From an uncultured Myxococcales bacterium (lineage in GTDB: Bacteria; Myxococcota_A; UBA9042; DTJE01), in the NCBI GenBank assembly GCA_903936705.1, contig CAIZWN010000028.1, positions 1 to 64,000 on the forward strand: a stretch of DNA of 64,000 nt, read 5' to 3'. Position numbers and translations under genes: made by a program. Below are positions 54,175 through 61,855 of this stretch, one piece after another; the first letter of the stretch is position 1, and every line of letters begins with the position of its first letter. The notes under the pieces are model-generated. The model saw nothing but the letters and a program-made list of their open reading frames with translations. It made no database searches and was not told the DNA's origin.

Positions 54175-54636
54175 ATGTCGGACATGCTGGCGACCACCGT
54201 TGACAAGTTCACTTTCCGGGTGCCTACGGACCGGCTTTTCAGCCCGGAGGGGTTGTGGGTGTTGTGGTTGCAGGACTTGGCGGTCGGCCACGTGCGACTG
54301 GGCCTTGGTGACTATCTTCAGCAGCACAGCGGCGATGTGGCGTTTGCCGAGGGGATGCCTGTGGGGACGATGGTCCAGGTTGGGGACGAGGTCGGGATGA
54401 TCGAGACCGTCAAGGCCAGTCTTGGCCTTTTGTCGCCTGTCGAAGGGATGGTGGTTCAGGTGAACCCTTTGCTGGAGAGTACACCTGAGGTTATCAACCA
54501 GGATCCATACGGCGATGGCTGGCTTGTTGTGATAGAGGTGGCTGACTGGGATTTGCAGAAGTCGCGCCTGCTGGCTGCGGACGCGTATTTCGTTCAGATG
54601 AAACAGCAGGCCGAGGACGAGGCGAAGGCAACGTGA
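54175..54636 (+). CDS. Lipoyl-carrier protein, GcvH-like
   Basis: 153 residues. Lipoyl domain with MIETVKASLGLLSPVEG and Lys80 as the lipoylation site, plus the GcvH pattern WLQDLAVGHVRLGLGDY. The N-terminus differs from canonical GcvH. No GcvT, GcvP or Lpd nearby. In this operon it is followed by two DGC proteins, OsmC and thioredoxin-like genes, so the lipoyl dithiol may serve as a thiol carrier or arsenite/mercury ligand rather than in glycine cleavage. ATG 54175 is preferred (AGGAGG five bases upstream); 54172 is possible. Confidence 0.85.
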   Translation: MSDMLATTVDKFTFRVPTDRLFSPEGLWVLWLQDLAVGHVRLGLGDYLQQHSGDVAFAEGMPVGTMVQVGDEVGMIETVKASLGLLSPVEGMVVQVNPLLESTPEVINQDPYGDGWLVVIEVADWDLQKSRLLAADAYFVQMKQQAEDEAKAT

Positions 54637-55061
54637 TGGTAGGCAAACGCAGGGTTGTCATTGTTCCTTGCAGCGGCATCGGGAAGCCGTTCGGGACTGT
54701 GGCCAGGGAGGCGGCATACGACCTGGTCGAGGATCTGCGGCCGGACACGACACGGATTGTCGCCTTGTCGAAACTGGTCCTTGGGGACCAGGAGTCGAGG
54801 GCGATTGTCGCGGCGGATCCGGTTGTCACGATCGATGGCTGCAAGTTGAACTGCGCGGCAAAGATGGTCAAGGAAAGCGGGGGGACAATCGCTGTCGAGG
54901 TGGCAGTGCTGGAGGTCTTTCGGCGGCACAAGGATCTGAAGCCCGAGGGCATTGCGCAGTTGAATTCGGAGGGCGTTCGCCTGGCGCTGGTGCTGGCCCA
55001 GGAGTTGCTGCCCGAGATCGACGCGCTGACCACGGCCACCGGGGAGGTCGATCATGCCTGA
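54636..55061 (+). CDS. DGC-domain putative zinc-binding protein (1)
   Basis: 141 residues with the DGC signature TIDGCKLNCAAK (Cys69, Cys73) and an N-terminal Cys12 in PCSGIGKP. The three Cys suggest one soft-metal or zinc site. ATG 54636 shares one base with the GcvH-like stop (TGATG); GTG 54633 is possible. Soluble, presumably cytoplasmic. Function of DGC proteins is not established. Confidence 0.8.
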   Translation: MVGKRRVVIVPCSGIGKPFGTVAREAAYDLVEDLRPDTTRIVALSKLVLGDQESRAIVAADPVVTIDGCKLNCAAKMVKESGGTIAVEVAVLEVFRRHKDLKPEGIAQLNSEGVRLALVLAQELLPEIDALTTATGEVDHA

Positions 55062-55764
55062 CCTGCCTGAAAAGAAGGCCGGGATAATCTCGTGTTCCGG
55101 CGAGGAGCTTGCCGAGGGCACGGTCACACGGCTGGCCGCCCTGAAGGTACTGCACCAGACGCGCCGCGGCGACACGGTCACGCTGTGCCTGCCGCTGTTC
55201 CTGGCGGGCGGTGAGGGCGAACGGACGTTTGCGAAGTTCTACCCGACCATCACGGTGGACGGTTGCCAGTTGCGCTGCGCCGCCAGGGCGACGGAGCGTT
55301 ACTCGGCCAAGCCCGCTGCCAGTTTGGTCATCACTGATCTGGCTGCCGAACGCGGCATCAGCGGGATCGCCGGGTGCCGTCGGTTGAACGACGCCGGACA
55401 GCAGGCAGTCGAGGCCACTGCGGAAGTCCTGGCGGGGCTTGTGGACCAGGTTCTGGGCCGCACGGTGCCGCCGCCTAAGGTCATGGAGGATCCAGTTGCC
55501 CGGCGACCTGTTGGAACGTGCCAATGCGGGTCCGGCGTGCCAGTGACGATGTTGACGATCAACGGCCGCGCAGTCGAGGCCGTCGCGCTTCCGATCCTGC
55601 TGGATCGCTTCGTCGGTGCCGGGCGCACCGTGGACGCGGCGGGCCTGAACGACCTGCTGGTACAGGTCCGCATCTACAACGAAGTTCTTCCCGAGGACGA
55701 GGCTGCGTGGGTTGACGCGCTGCGCCTGGAATTGGAATCGAGGAGCCGGGAGGGACCTCCATGA
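55054..55764 (+). CDS. DGC-domain protein (2) with a C-terminal CxC extension
   Basis: 236 residues. The N-terminal half repeats the DGC layout (Cys14, TVDGCQLRCAAR with Cys71 and Cys75); the C-terminal half begins with TCQCGSG (Cys156, Cys158) and reads VTMLTINGRAVEAVALPILL, a separate small alpha/beta domain. It overlaps DGC protein 1 by eight bases with GGGGAGG upstream. Paralogous tandem copies suggest a heterodimer or sequential transfer of a thiophilic metal. Confidence 0.8.
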   Translation: MPDLPEKKAGIISCSGEELAEGTVTRLAALKVLHQTRRGDTVTLCLPLFLAGGEGERTFAKFYPTITVDGCQLRCAARATERYSAKPAASLVITDLAAERGISGIAGCRRLNDAGQQAVEATAEVLAGLVDQVLGRTVPPPKVMEDPVARRPVGTCQCGSGVPVTMLTINGRAVEAVALPILLDRFVGAGRTVDAAGLNDLLVQVRIYNEVLPEDEAAWVDALRLELESRSREGPP

Positions 55765-56222
55765 GCCGGACCGCCATGTACCACACGACCGTCCGTTGGA
55801 CCGGAGATCATTGGGGGCATATCGCGATGGGCAACGGCCCCGAGATGCCCTTCTCGGCGCCCCCGGATGCCCAGGGGCACCCGGGGGTCTTCACTCCCGA
55901 GGACGCATTCGTCGCGTCCGTCAACACTTGCGTCATGATGATGTTCATATGGGCTTGCGAGCGCTTCAGGCTGAAACTGGTTTCCTTCGACTGCCGGGCC
56001 GAGGGCACAAAGCTTGTCGAACTGGACCGCACCGAGACGTTCACGCGTCTGCTGCTGAAGCGGGTCATCCGGATCGCCGCCGGCACCGAGGACGCTGCTG
56101 TGGTTCGGGTCCGCGCGAACAAGGCCATGGCCGCGGCGCGCAAGTACAGCCTGGTTGCGAACTCGGTGAAGTCCGAAATCGTGATCGAGCCGGAAATCAC
56201 CATCGAGCAGGGGAGGGCCTAG
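55761..56222 (+). CDS. OsmC-family protein
   Basis: 153 residues with the OsmC fold: FTPEDAFVASVNTCVMMMF (Cys57), basic/aliphatic strand order and AARKYSLVANSVKSEI. The second catalytic Cys of Ohr/OsmC (in CPIS) is replaced by Tyr, so classical organic peroxidase activity with lipoyl partner is doubtful, although Cys66 and Cys78 exist. OsmC/Ohr enzymes are re-reduced by lipoyl proteins, which fits the GcvH-like gene at the head of the operon. ATGA overlap with DGC 2. Confidence 0.85.
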   Translation: MSRTAMYHTTVRWTGDHWGHIAMGNGPEMPFSAPPDAQGHPGVFTPEDAFVASVNTCVMMMFIWACERFRLKLVSFDCRAEGTKLVELDRTETFTRLLLKRVIRIAAGTEDAAVVRVRANKAMAAARKYSLVANSVKSEIVIEPEITIEQGRA

Positions 56223-56473
56223 TGGAAGTCAAGGTTCTAGGCGCGGGTTGCGCGCGCTGCAAGACACTTTTCGAGGACGCAAAGAAGGCCATGGAACTGG
56301 CAGGCCTTGGTGCTGCTGTCGAGTATGTCAGCGACATCACCGTGATCATGAACTACGACGTGCTGATGACCCCGGCCCTGGTGATCAACGGGGAGGTGAA
56401 GGCCGCCGGCCGGGTGCCGTCCATCACCGAGATGGTGACGTGGTTCACGAACGCCGCGGTGGCCGAGGGCTGA
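56222..56473 (+). CDS. Small thioredoxin-like redox protein (redox-active disulfide 2 type)
   Basis: 83 residues, MEVKVLGAGCARCKTLFEDA, CxxC at 10-13, cis-Pro region MTPALVINGEV and GRVPS at the end, matching the small archaeal/bacterial glutaredoxin-like family found beside permeases and arsenic genes. GTG shares one base with the OsmC stop. By position it could correspond to ArsE of arsEFG loci; that mapping is not confirmed. Confidence 0.88.
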   Translation: MEVKVLGAGCARCKTLFEDAKKAMELAGLGAAVEYVSDITVIMNYDVLMTPALVINGEVKAAGRVPSITEMVTWFTNAAVAEG

Positions 56474-56485
56474 AGGAGGTCGATC

Positions 56486-56998
56486 GTGAACGGCAAGCGG
56501 ATCGTAACCGTGCTGCTGCTGGCATTTGTGGCGGCCAGCGTCGGTTTCCTGGTCCTGAAGGAGACCCGCAGCAGTGCTGCCGAAGAGACCGTTGTTGCCA
56601 CAGCACCGGCAGGGGCCCTGGCGAAGGCAGCCGTTTCGGCAGCAGAGGCGACACCTGCTGCCCGGAAGCTGGTCGCGTACTACTTCCACCTGAACAAGCG
56701 ATGCAACACCTGCCGTGCCATCGAGCTGCAGGCTAAGGAGGCCGTTGATGCCGGCTTCCCCGAGACGCTGATGTCGGGGCGTTTGGAGTGGCGGGCTGTG
56801 AACCTGGACGACGCCGGAAACGAGCACTACTACCAGGACTTCCAGTTGACGGGCAGCAGCCTTGTGCTGGTGGATCTGGTCCAGGGAAAACCGTCGCGCT
56901 ACAAAACATTGCAGAAGACCTGGGACCTGGTCGCTGACCCGCCAGCGTTCCAGGCGTATATTCAGGCCGAGACGAAGTCCTGGTTGGAGGCGCCGTGA
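56486..56998 (+). CDS. ArsF-like protein
   Basis: 170 residues: N-terminal membrane anchor (VTVLLLAFVAASVGFLVL), Ala-rich linker, then KLVAYYFHLNKRCNTCRAIE (Cys73, Cys76), a thioredoxin-like domain with the YYFH-x-x-x-RC-x-TC signature of the ArsF family, named as a subunit of nitrophenylarsenical reductase. Periplasmic or membrane-bound, GTG with AAGGAGG upstream. Start of the permease overlaps its stop (GTGA). Confidence 0.82.
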   Translation: MNGKRIVTVLLLAFVAASVGFLVLKETRSSAAEETVVATAPAGALAKAAVSAAEATPAARKLVAYYFHLNKRCNTCRAIELQAKEAVDAGFPETLMSGRLEWRAVNLDDAGNEHYYQDFQLTGSSLVLVDLVQGKPSRYKTLQKTWDLVADPPAFQAYIQAETKSWLEAP

Positions 56999-57687
56999 CG
57001 AGCACGCTGGTTTTTGCCGCAGCGTCTGCCTTCTGGCTAGGGGTGCTGACGTCCATCAGCCCGTGCCCCCTCGCTACGAACATCGCCGCGATCTCGTTCG
57101 TGGGTCGCCGCCTCCAGAACCCCCGGCAAGTCCTCCTGGGCGGACTCCTGTACACGCTAGGCCGTGCCCTGGCCTACGGAATCCTGGGTGCGCTGCTGGT
57201 GTCGAGCCTGCTGAACGCACCCGTCGTGGCCCAGTTGCTGCAAAAGTACTTGAACCAGATCATCGGGCCGCTGCTGGTCGTAATCGGCATGTTTCTGCTG
57301 GAACTGCTGTCCTTCGGCGGTCGCGGTGGCGGCACCTTCGTCGGGCTGCAGGAACGCGCTGCCAGGCGCGGGGTTTGGGGGGCGTTTCTGCTGGGCTTTC
57401 TGTTCGCCCTGTCGTTCTGTCCGATCTCGGCAGCGCTTTTCTTCGGCAGCCTCATCCCGCTGGCAGTGGCTGAAGAGTCGGGCGTGCTGCTTCCGGCCGT
57501 CTACGGAATCGGCACCGGGCTGCCAGTCCTCGTGGTGGCGTTCGTCGTAGCCACGGGTGCGAAGTCGATCGGCGCTGCGTTCCAGAAGTTGTCCGCGTTC
57601 GAGAAGTGGGCGCGGCGGATCACGGGCGTCGTGTTCATCCTGGTTGGGGTCTACCTGACGCTGGTGTATGTATTCGCGGTGCTGTAG
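56995..57687 (+). CDS. ArsG-like permease (CcdA-related)
   Basis: 230 residues, about six membrane helices, with the paired Cys-Pro sites of CcdA/DsbD-type proteins: TSISPCPLATNI (Cys24) and ALSFCPISAALFF (Cys142). The ArsG family exports trivalent aminobenzyl-arsenicals; CcdA relatives move reducing equivalents. Last gene of the plus-strand operon; converges with arsC 33 bases away. GTG coupled to the ArsF-like gene. Confidence 0.82.
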   Translation: MTSTLVFAAASAFWLGVLTSISPCPLATNIAAISFVGRRLQNPRQVLLGGLLYTLGRALAYGILGALLVSSLLNAPVVAQLLQKYLNQIIGPLLVVIGMFLLELLSFGGRGGGTFVGLQERAARRGVWGAFLLGFLFALSFCPISAALFFGSLIPLAVAEESGVLLPAVYGIGTGLPVLVVAFVVATGAKSIGAAFQKLSAFEKWARRITGVVFILVGVYLTLVYVFAVL

Positions 57688-57720
57688 TCCCGACGCCGCC
57701 GACCTTCCCGCACGAAGCGA

Positions 57721-58185
57721 TCACCTTGCGTCGAACACTCGCCCCAACCTGAGCACCAGTTCGTCTCGCACATCGCAAAACGCCTGCAAACGCGATGCGT
57801 CGTCCTCCCCGATCCCGGCCGGGTCCGGCAAGCCCCAGTGCAGGCGGTGTGCCCGTCCCAGCCAGGCCGGGCAGACCTCCTCGGCGCACAGGGTGATGAC
57901 GGCGTCCACCTTGGCGGCGGGGACATCGGATATGCCCTTGCTGTAGTGTTGAGAGATGTCGATGCCGATCTCGGCCAGGGCCTGCACGGCCATGGGGTTC
58001 AGCCTGCCGGGGTTGGAGCCCGCCGAGAAGACCTCGACGCCCGCGGGTGCCAATGACCGGGCAATGCCTTCGGCCATCTGGCTTCTGGCCGAGTTCGCGA
58101 CGCACAGGAACAGTACGCCGCGAGGCTTGGCGGCCCGCAAAACGTCAGCCTCCAACTCCCACTGGCTCACAGCTTCGTTTGTCAT
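57721..58185 (-). CDS. arsC: Arsenate reductase, low-molecular-weight phosphatase type
   Basis: 154 residues with VLFLCVANSARSQMAEG, the CX5R phosphatase loop (Cys28, Arg34), and DPAGIG in the general-acid region. Thioredoxin-linked ArsC enzymes reduce As(V) to As(III), which the nearby Acr3 exports. Redox Cys are at TLCAEEVCP. ATG 58185 overlaps the ATPase stop (ATGA) and has GGAGAAG upstream. A related role as a tyrosine phosphatase cannot be excluded but the arsenic context favours ArsC. Confidence 0.9.
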   Translation of the reverse strand: MTNEAVSQWELEADVLRAAKPRGVLFLCVANSARSQMAEGIARSLAPAGVEVFSAGSNPGRLNPMAVQALAEIGIDISQHYSKGISDVPAAKVDAVITLCAEEVCPAWLGRAHRLHWGLPDPAGIGEDDASRLQAFCDVRDELVLRLGRVFDAR

Positions 58186-60149
58186 GACTTCTCCAATAGT
58201 TGAGTGTTTATCACCGGGCCCATCGGCCTGAAGCCTGGCGGTTCGCCCGGGTGCACGCCCACAGCCGTTTTCGCCCACAGCAGCAGGGTCGAGCTGACCA
58301 CGACCGAGACGCAACCCGCCTCCTGGAAGACCACGGCAAGGACCGGGCTCATCAGGCCCAGCGTGGCCAGGCCCAGTCCCACGGCGTTGTAGACGATGGA
58401 AAGAAAGATGTTGAGCTTGTTGCGGCGCAACACCTTGCGGGACATCTGCACGAACTCGACGACCCGGCCAAGGTCGTCGTTCATCAGGGTCACATCCGCC
58501 GCCTCGATGGCCACGTCCGTGCCGGCCGCGCCCATGACGATTCCTACGTCGGCCAGGGCCAGCGCTGGGGCATCGTTGATTCCGTCGCCGACCATGGCGA
58601 CCACCCGTCCCTGGGCCTGCAGTTCCTTGATCAGGCGCTGCTTGTCCTCGGGCAGCAAACCGGCATGGATATCATCGATCCCAAGCGGTCCGGCAACTGC
58701 CTGCGCGACACGTATGTTGTCGCCGGTGAGCATGGCGATATGGCGGATGCCCAGGCCCTTCAGTGCAGACACCGCCAGCGCCGTTTCGGGCCGGACCTCG
58801 TCCGCGATGGCCACGAGACCTACTACCTCTGCGCCACGGGCCACCAGGATGCTGGTTCGGCCCTGCTCGGCCTGGGCGGCCACCTCGCCCGCAAGTTTAG
58901 CGGACACGGAAACGCCCAGGTCCTCCAGGAATTCCGGCCGACCGATCCGCAGGACGACGCCCCCGTGGGACGCTGTGACCCCCAAGCCTACCTCGGCCTT
59001 GAACTCGTCCGGGTCCGGCACGTCCAGGCCACGATCCCGCGCCAGCGCCATCACGGACTTCGCCAGCGGGTGTTCGGAGTACTTCTCGGCTATGGCCGCC
59101 AGCAGCAGCACCTCGTCCTTCCCGATGCCCTGCAAGGCTACGATCTCGACAACCTTCGGGCGTCCGAACGTCAGCGTGCCAGTCTTGTCCACCAGCAGCG
59201 TGTCGATCCGGCCGGCCATCTCGAAATAGATTCCGCCCTTGATCAGCACGGCTCGGCGGGCCATGTTGGCAATTCCGGCTGTAACGGCCGCTGGCGTCGC
59301 GATGGAAAAAGCGCAGGGGCAGGCGACCAGCAGGATCGAAACGGCCACCTTGATGTCGCCCGACAACAGATAGCCGATAACGGCCAGCGCCATCACGATC
59401 GGCAGGAACCACGTGGTGAATCGGTCGGCCAGGGTCTGGATGGGCGCTTTCGCCTGCTGCGCCTGCTCGACCAGGTGGACGATCTGCGCCAGCGTGGTGT
59501 CGGCTCCGACCCGGCCCGTGCGAACTTCCAGCCGGCCAGTCTCGTTCAACGTGCCGCTGAACACCTCGCTTCCCGGGAGCTTTTCGACGGGCATCGACTC
59601 GCCCGTAATGGGGGCCTCGTTCACGGCACCGGCGCCTGCGACTACCTGACCGTCGACCGCGATGCGCTGGCCCGGCCGTACGACCACGACGTCCCCGACC
59701 TGCAACTCGGCAACTGGGACCTCCACTTCCTGTTCACCGCGCCGCACGGTTGCTATGGCTGGCGCCAGATGAATCAGGTCGCGGATGGCACGCCGTCCGC
59801 GATCCAGCGTGAACGATTCCAATCCGCTGACGACTGCCATGATGAACACGATAAGGGCCGCGGAACGGAACTCGCCGACAGCCAGCGTCGCCGCGATGGC
59901 GATGGTCACGAACAGGTTCGTCGTCAGCCGGGCGTGCAGGAGATCCTTGACGCCGGACCAAAAACGCAGGAAGCCCCCCAAAAACACGGCGATAACGGCC
60001 AGGCCGGCGTTCACCCAGGAGGGCCCGACCTCACCATGTGCCAGCGCCCAACTGGCGAGGATCAGCACCAGGACAAGTACCGGAACCAGCGCCAGGACCA
60101 GGATCTCCTGGATGCGCTCGGACTGTCGGTCGTGCGGATCCTGGGACAT
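58182..60149 (-). CDS. P1B-type heavy-metal ATPase without N-terminal HMA domain
   Basis: 655 residues. CPCAF (277-281) in the ion-site helix, DKTGT (Asp321 phosphorylated), SEHPLAKS (HP 360-361), GDGINDAPAL and TGES. No HMA domain or Cys-rich N-terminus. The last helices have SPVLAVVFQEAGCVSVV, with Glu610 where CopA has Met/Ser and ZntA has Asp, so the metal is uncertain (Zn, Cd, Pb, Hg or other soft cation). ATG 60149 (AAGAGGG upstream) is preferred to GTG 60185. Membrane pump of the hgc/ars operon. Confidence 0.9.
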   Translation of the reverse strand: MSQDPHDRQSERIQEILVLALVPVLVLVLILASWALAHGEVGPSWVNAGLAVIAVFLGGFLRFWSGVKDLLHARLTTNLFVTIAIAATLAVGEFRSAALIVFIMAVVSGLESFTLDRGRRAIRDLIHLAPAIATVRRGEQEVEVPVAELQVGDVVVVRPGQRIAVDGQVVAGAGAVNEAPITGESMPVEKLPGSEVFSGTLNETGRLEVRTGRVGADTTLAQIVHLVEQAQQAKAPIQTLADRFTTWFLPIVMALAVIGYLLSGDIKVAVSILLVACPCAFSIATPAAVTAGIANMARRAVLIKGGIYFEMAGRIDTLLVDKTGTLTFGRPKVVEIVALQGIGKDEVLLLAAIAEKYSEHPLAKSVMALARDRGLDVPDPDEFKAEVGLGVTASHGGVVLRIGRPEFLEDLGVSVSAKLAGEVAAQAEQGRTSILVARGAEVVGLVAIADEVRPETALAVSALKGLGIRHIAMLTGDNIRVAQAVAGPLGIDDIHAGLLPEDKQRLIKELQAQGRVVAMVGDGINDAPALALADVGIVMGAAGTDVAIEAADVTLMNDDLGRVVEFVQMSRKVLRRNKLNIFLSIVYNAVGLGLATLGLMSPVLAVVFQEAGCVSVVVSSTLLLWAKTAVGVHPGEPPGFRPMGPVINTQLLEKS

Positions 60150-60216
60150 GAAGACCCTCTTGTATCCGGCATGGAACGCGTCCACGTATTTTACCGGGAA
60201 CCCTTCGAAATACGGC

Positions 60217-60393
60217 CTACTTCGTTGCGTCGTCCTTAGGTTTTCCGGCTTCCGGGGTGGCCGACACCTTCAAGGGCGGCGGCGCATGGCAGCCACACTC
60301 GGGACCGCAGCCCTCGCTGCTCTTTGCCATCGACGCTTTCAGCAGGGAGAAGAATCCCTTCTTCTTCGGCTTCGGATCATTCAGTTTGTCCAT
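60217..60393 (-). CDS. Small CGCH protein between acr3 and the P1B-ATPase
   Basis: 58 residues: MDKLNDPKPKKKGFFSLLKA then a Cys/His cluster CGPECGCH (Cys29, Cys33, Cys35, His36), then Pro/Lys-rich tail ending DDATK. Start ATG 60393, 40 bases after acr3, stop TAG 60217. It looks like a metal-binding microprotein, perhaps a chaperone that delivers As or Hg thiol complexes to the adjacent transporters. A lysine-rich amphipathic N-terminus could bind membrane. Confidence 0.65.
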   Translation of the reverse strand: MDKLNDPKPKKKGFFSLLKASMAKSSEGCGPECGCHAPPPLKVSATPEAGKPKDDATK

Positions 60394-60433
60394 CGTCGAT
60401 TCCCCAAAACGGCGTTGTCGCCGTACCGATCCG

Positions 60434-61522
60434 CTATCTGCCCAGGCCGACCGCGCCGACGGCCTCGTCCTTGAACCACTTGCCCCGAATCCACAGGGAC
60501 ACGTTCACCAGCCCGATCAGGGCGGGTACCTCTACAAGGGGCCCGATGACCGCCGCGAACGCCGCGCCATGGTTGATCCCGAAGGTCGCAACCGCGACGG
60601 CGATGGCCAGTTCGAAGTTGTTGGACGACGCCGTGAACGACAGCGTCGTAGCCTGGCCGTAAGACGCGCCAACCTTCTTGGACATCCAGAACGACACCAG
60701 GAACATCAACACGAAGTAGATCAGCAGCGGGATCGCAATGCGGACCACGTCCAGCGGGACCTCGACGATCTTCTCGCCCTTCAGGCTGAACATCACCACG
60801 ATGGTGAACAGCAGGGCAACCAGGGTGATGGGGCTGATCTTCGGGATGAACTTCGCGTGGTACCACTCCTTGCCCTTCACCGAGATCAGGCTGAAGCGGG
60901 TGATGACGCCGGCCAGGAATGGGATCCCCAGGTAGATGAATACGCTTTTCGCGATCTCGCCGATGGTGATGTTCACGTCGCTCCCCGGGAGACCCAGCCA
61001 CCGAGGCACCACGGTGATGAACACCCAGGCGTACACCGAGTAGAACAGCACCTGGAACACCGAGTTCAACGCAACCAGCCCGGCACAGTACTCGGAATCC
61101 CCCTTTGCCAGGTCGTTCCAGACGATGACCATCGCGATGCAGCGGGCCAGGCCGATCATGATCAGCCCGACCATGTAATCCGGTTGGTCCCGCAGGAACA
61201 CGACTGCAAGCCCGAACATCAGGATGGGCCCAACAATCCAGTTCTGGACCAGGGACAGCAGCAGGACTCGCCAGTTGCGAAATACCGGCCCCATTTCCTC
61301 GTAGCGGACCTTCGCCAGCGGGGGGTACATCATCAGAATCAACCCGACCGCGATCGGAATGGACGTGGTGCCGACGCTGAACCGGTTCAGGTACGGCACG
61401 ATATCCGGGAAGACGTAGAACGACCCTACCCCGGCCGCCATTGCCAGGAAGATCCACAGGGTCAGAAAACGGTCCAGAAACGAGAGTTGCTTGATGACGC
61501 CATCTTGCGCGACCTTGTTCAT
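60434..61522 (-). CDS. acr3: Arsenite efflux permease, Acr3 family
   Basis: 362 residues, ten membrane helices. [14 protein letters not shown] (Cys128, the conserved TM4 Cys) and [10 protein letters not shown] (Glu331), both essential in Acr3; [10 protein letters not shown] and [14 protein letters not shown] are further signatures. Exports As(OH)3 as arsenite. Ribosome site GGGG; 30 bases downstream of hgcB, so transcribed with it. Confidence 0.95.
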   Translation of the reverse strand: MNKVAQDGVIKQLSFLDRFLTLWIFLAMAAGVGSFYVFPDIVPYLNRFSVGTTSIPIAVGLILMMYPPLAKVRYEEMGPVFRNWRVLLLSLVQNWIVGPILMFGLAVVFLRDQPDYMVGLIMIGLARCIAMVIVWNDLAKGDSEYCAGLVALNSVFQVLFYSVYAWVFITVVPRWLGLPGSDVNITIGEIAKSVFIYLGIPFLAGVITRFSLISVKGKEWYHAKFIPKISPITLVALLFTIVVMFSLKGEKIVEVPLDVVRIAIPLLIYFVLMFLVSFWMSKKVGASYGQATTLSFTASSNNFELAIAVAVATFGINHGAAFAAVIGPLVEVPALIGLVNVSLWIRGKWFKDEAVGAVGLGR

Positions 61523-61552
61523 GTCATACCCCTTTGGGCCTGTTATAAAACA

Positions 61553-61855
61553 TCAGCAGCAGGTGGAATCGCCGCCCACGGAGCACCCGCACGTAGGCTC
61601 GGTTCCGGCCAGCAACCCGGCCAAAACGCCGGCAGCGCATCCAACCCCGGCCCGAACCTGGATTGCACCCGGCTGGCAGTTGCGTGCACACGCACCGCAT
61701 TCCATGCAGGCGCCGCGGTCGGCCAGGAACGCCCGTTTGTCCTGGAATCCGAAAACCCCGTGAGGACAAACCTTGTTGCACAAGCCGCAGCCGGTGCACA
61801 TCGACGGGTCGAATTTCAGGGTCACGACGGTTTCCAGGTACCTCATCACGATCAT
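61553..61855 (-). CDS. hgcB: HgcB, ferredoxin for mercury methylation
   Basis: 100 residues with two [4Fe-4S] sites: CTGCGLCNKVC (20-30) and CMECGACARNC (50-60). The second is the diagnostic HgcB CMECGAC motif. Cys73, strictly conserved in HgcB and outside the clusters, is present (AGVGCAAG), and the protein ends STCC with the vicinal Cys99-Cys100. HgcB reduces the HgcA corrinoid to Co(I) and is thought to help bind Hg(II). ATG 61855 overlaps the hgcA stop (ATGA) with GGAGG three bases upstream. Confidence 0.96.
   Translation of the reverse strand: MIVMRYLETVVTLKFDPSMCTGCGLCNKVCPHGVFGFQDKRAFLADRGACMECGACARNCQPGAIQVRAGVGCAAGVLAGLLAGTEPTCGCSVGGDSTCC

Noticed and set aside
58200-60239. 679-residue plus-strand ORF opposite the P1B-ATPase
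   Set aside because: Antisense shadow; no domain, composition rich in His, Gln and Asp, while the ATPase has all P1B motifs.
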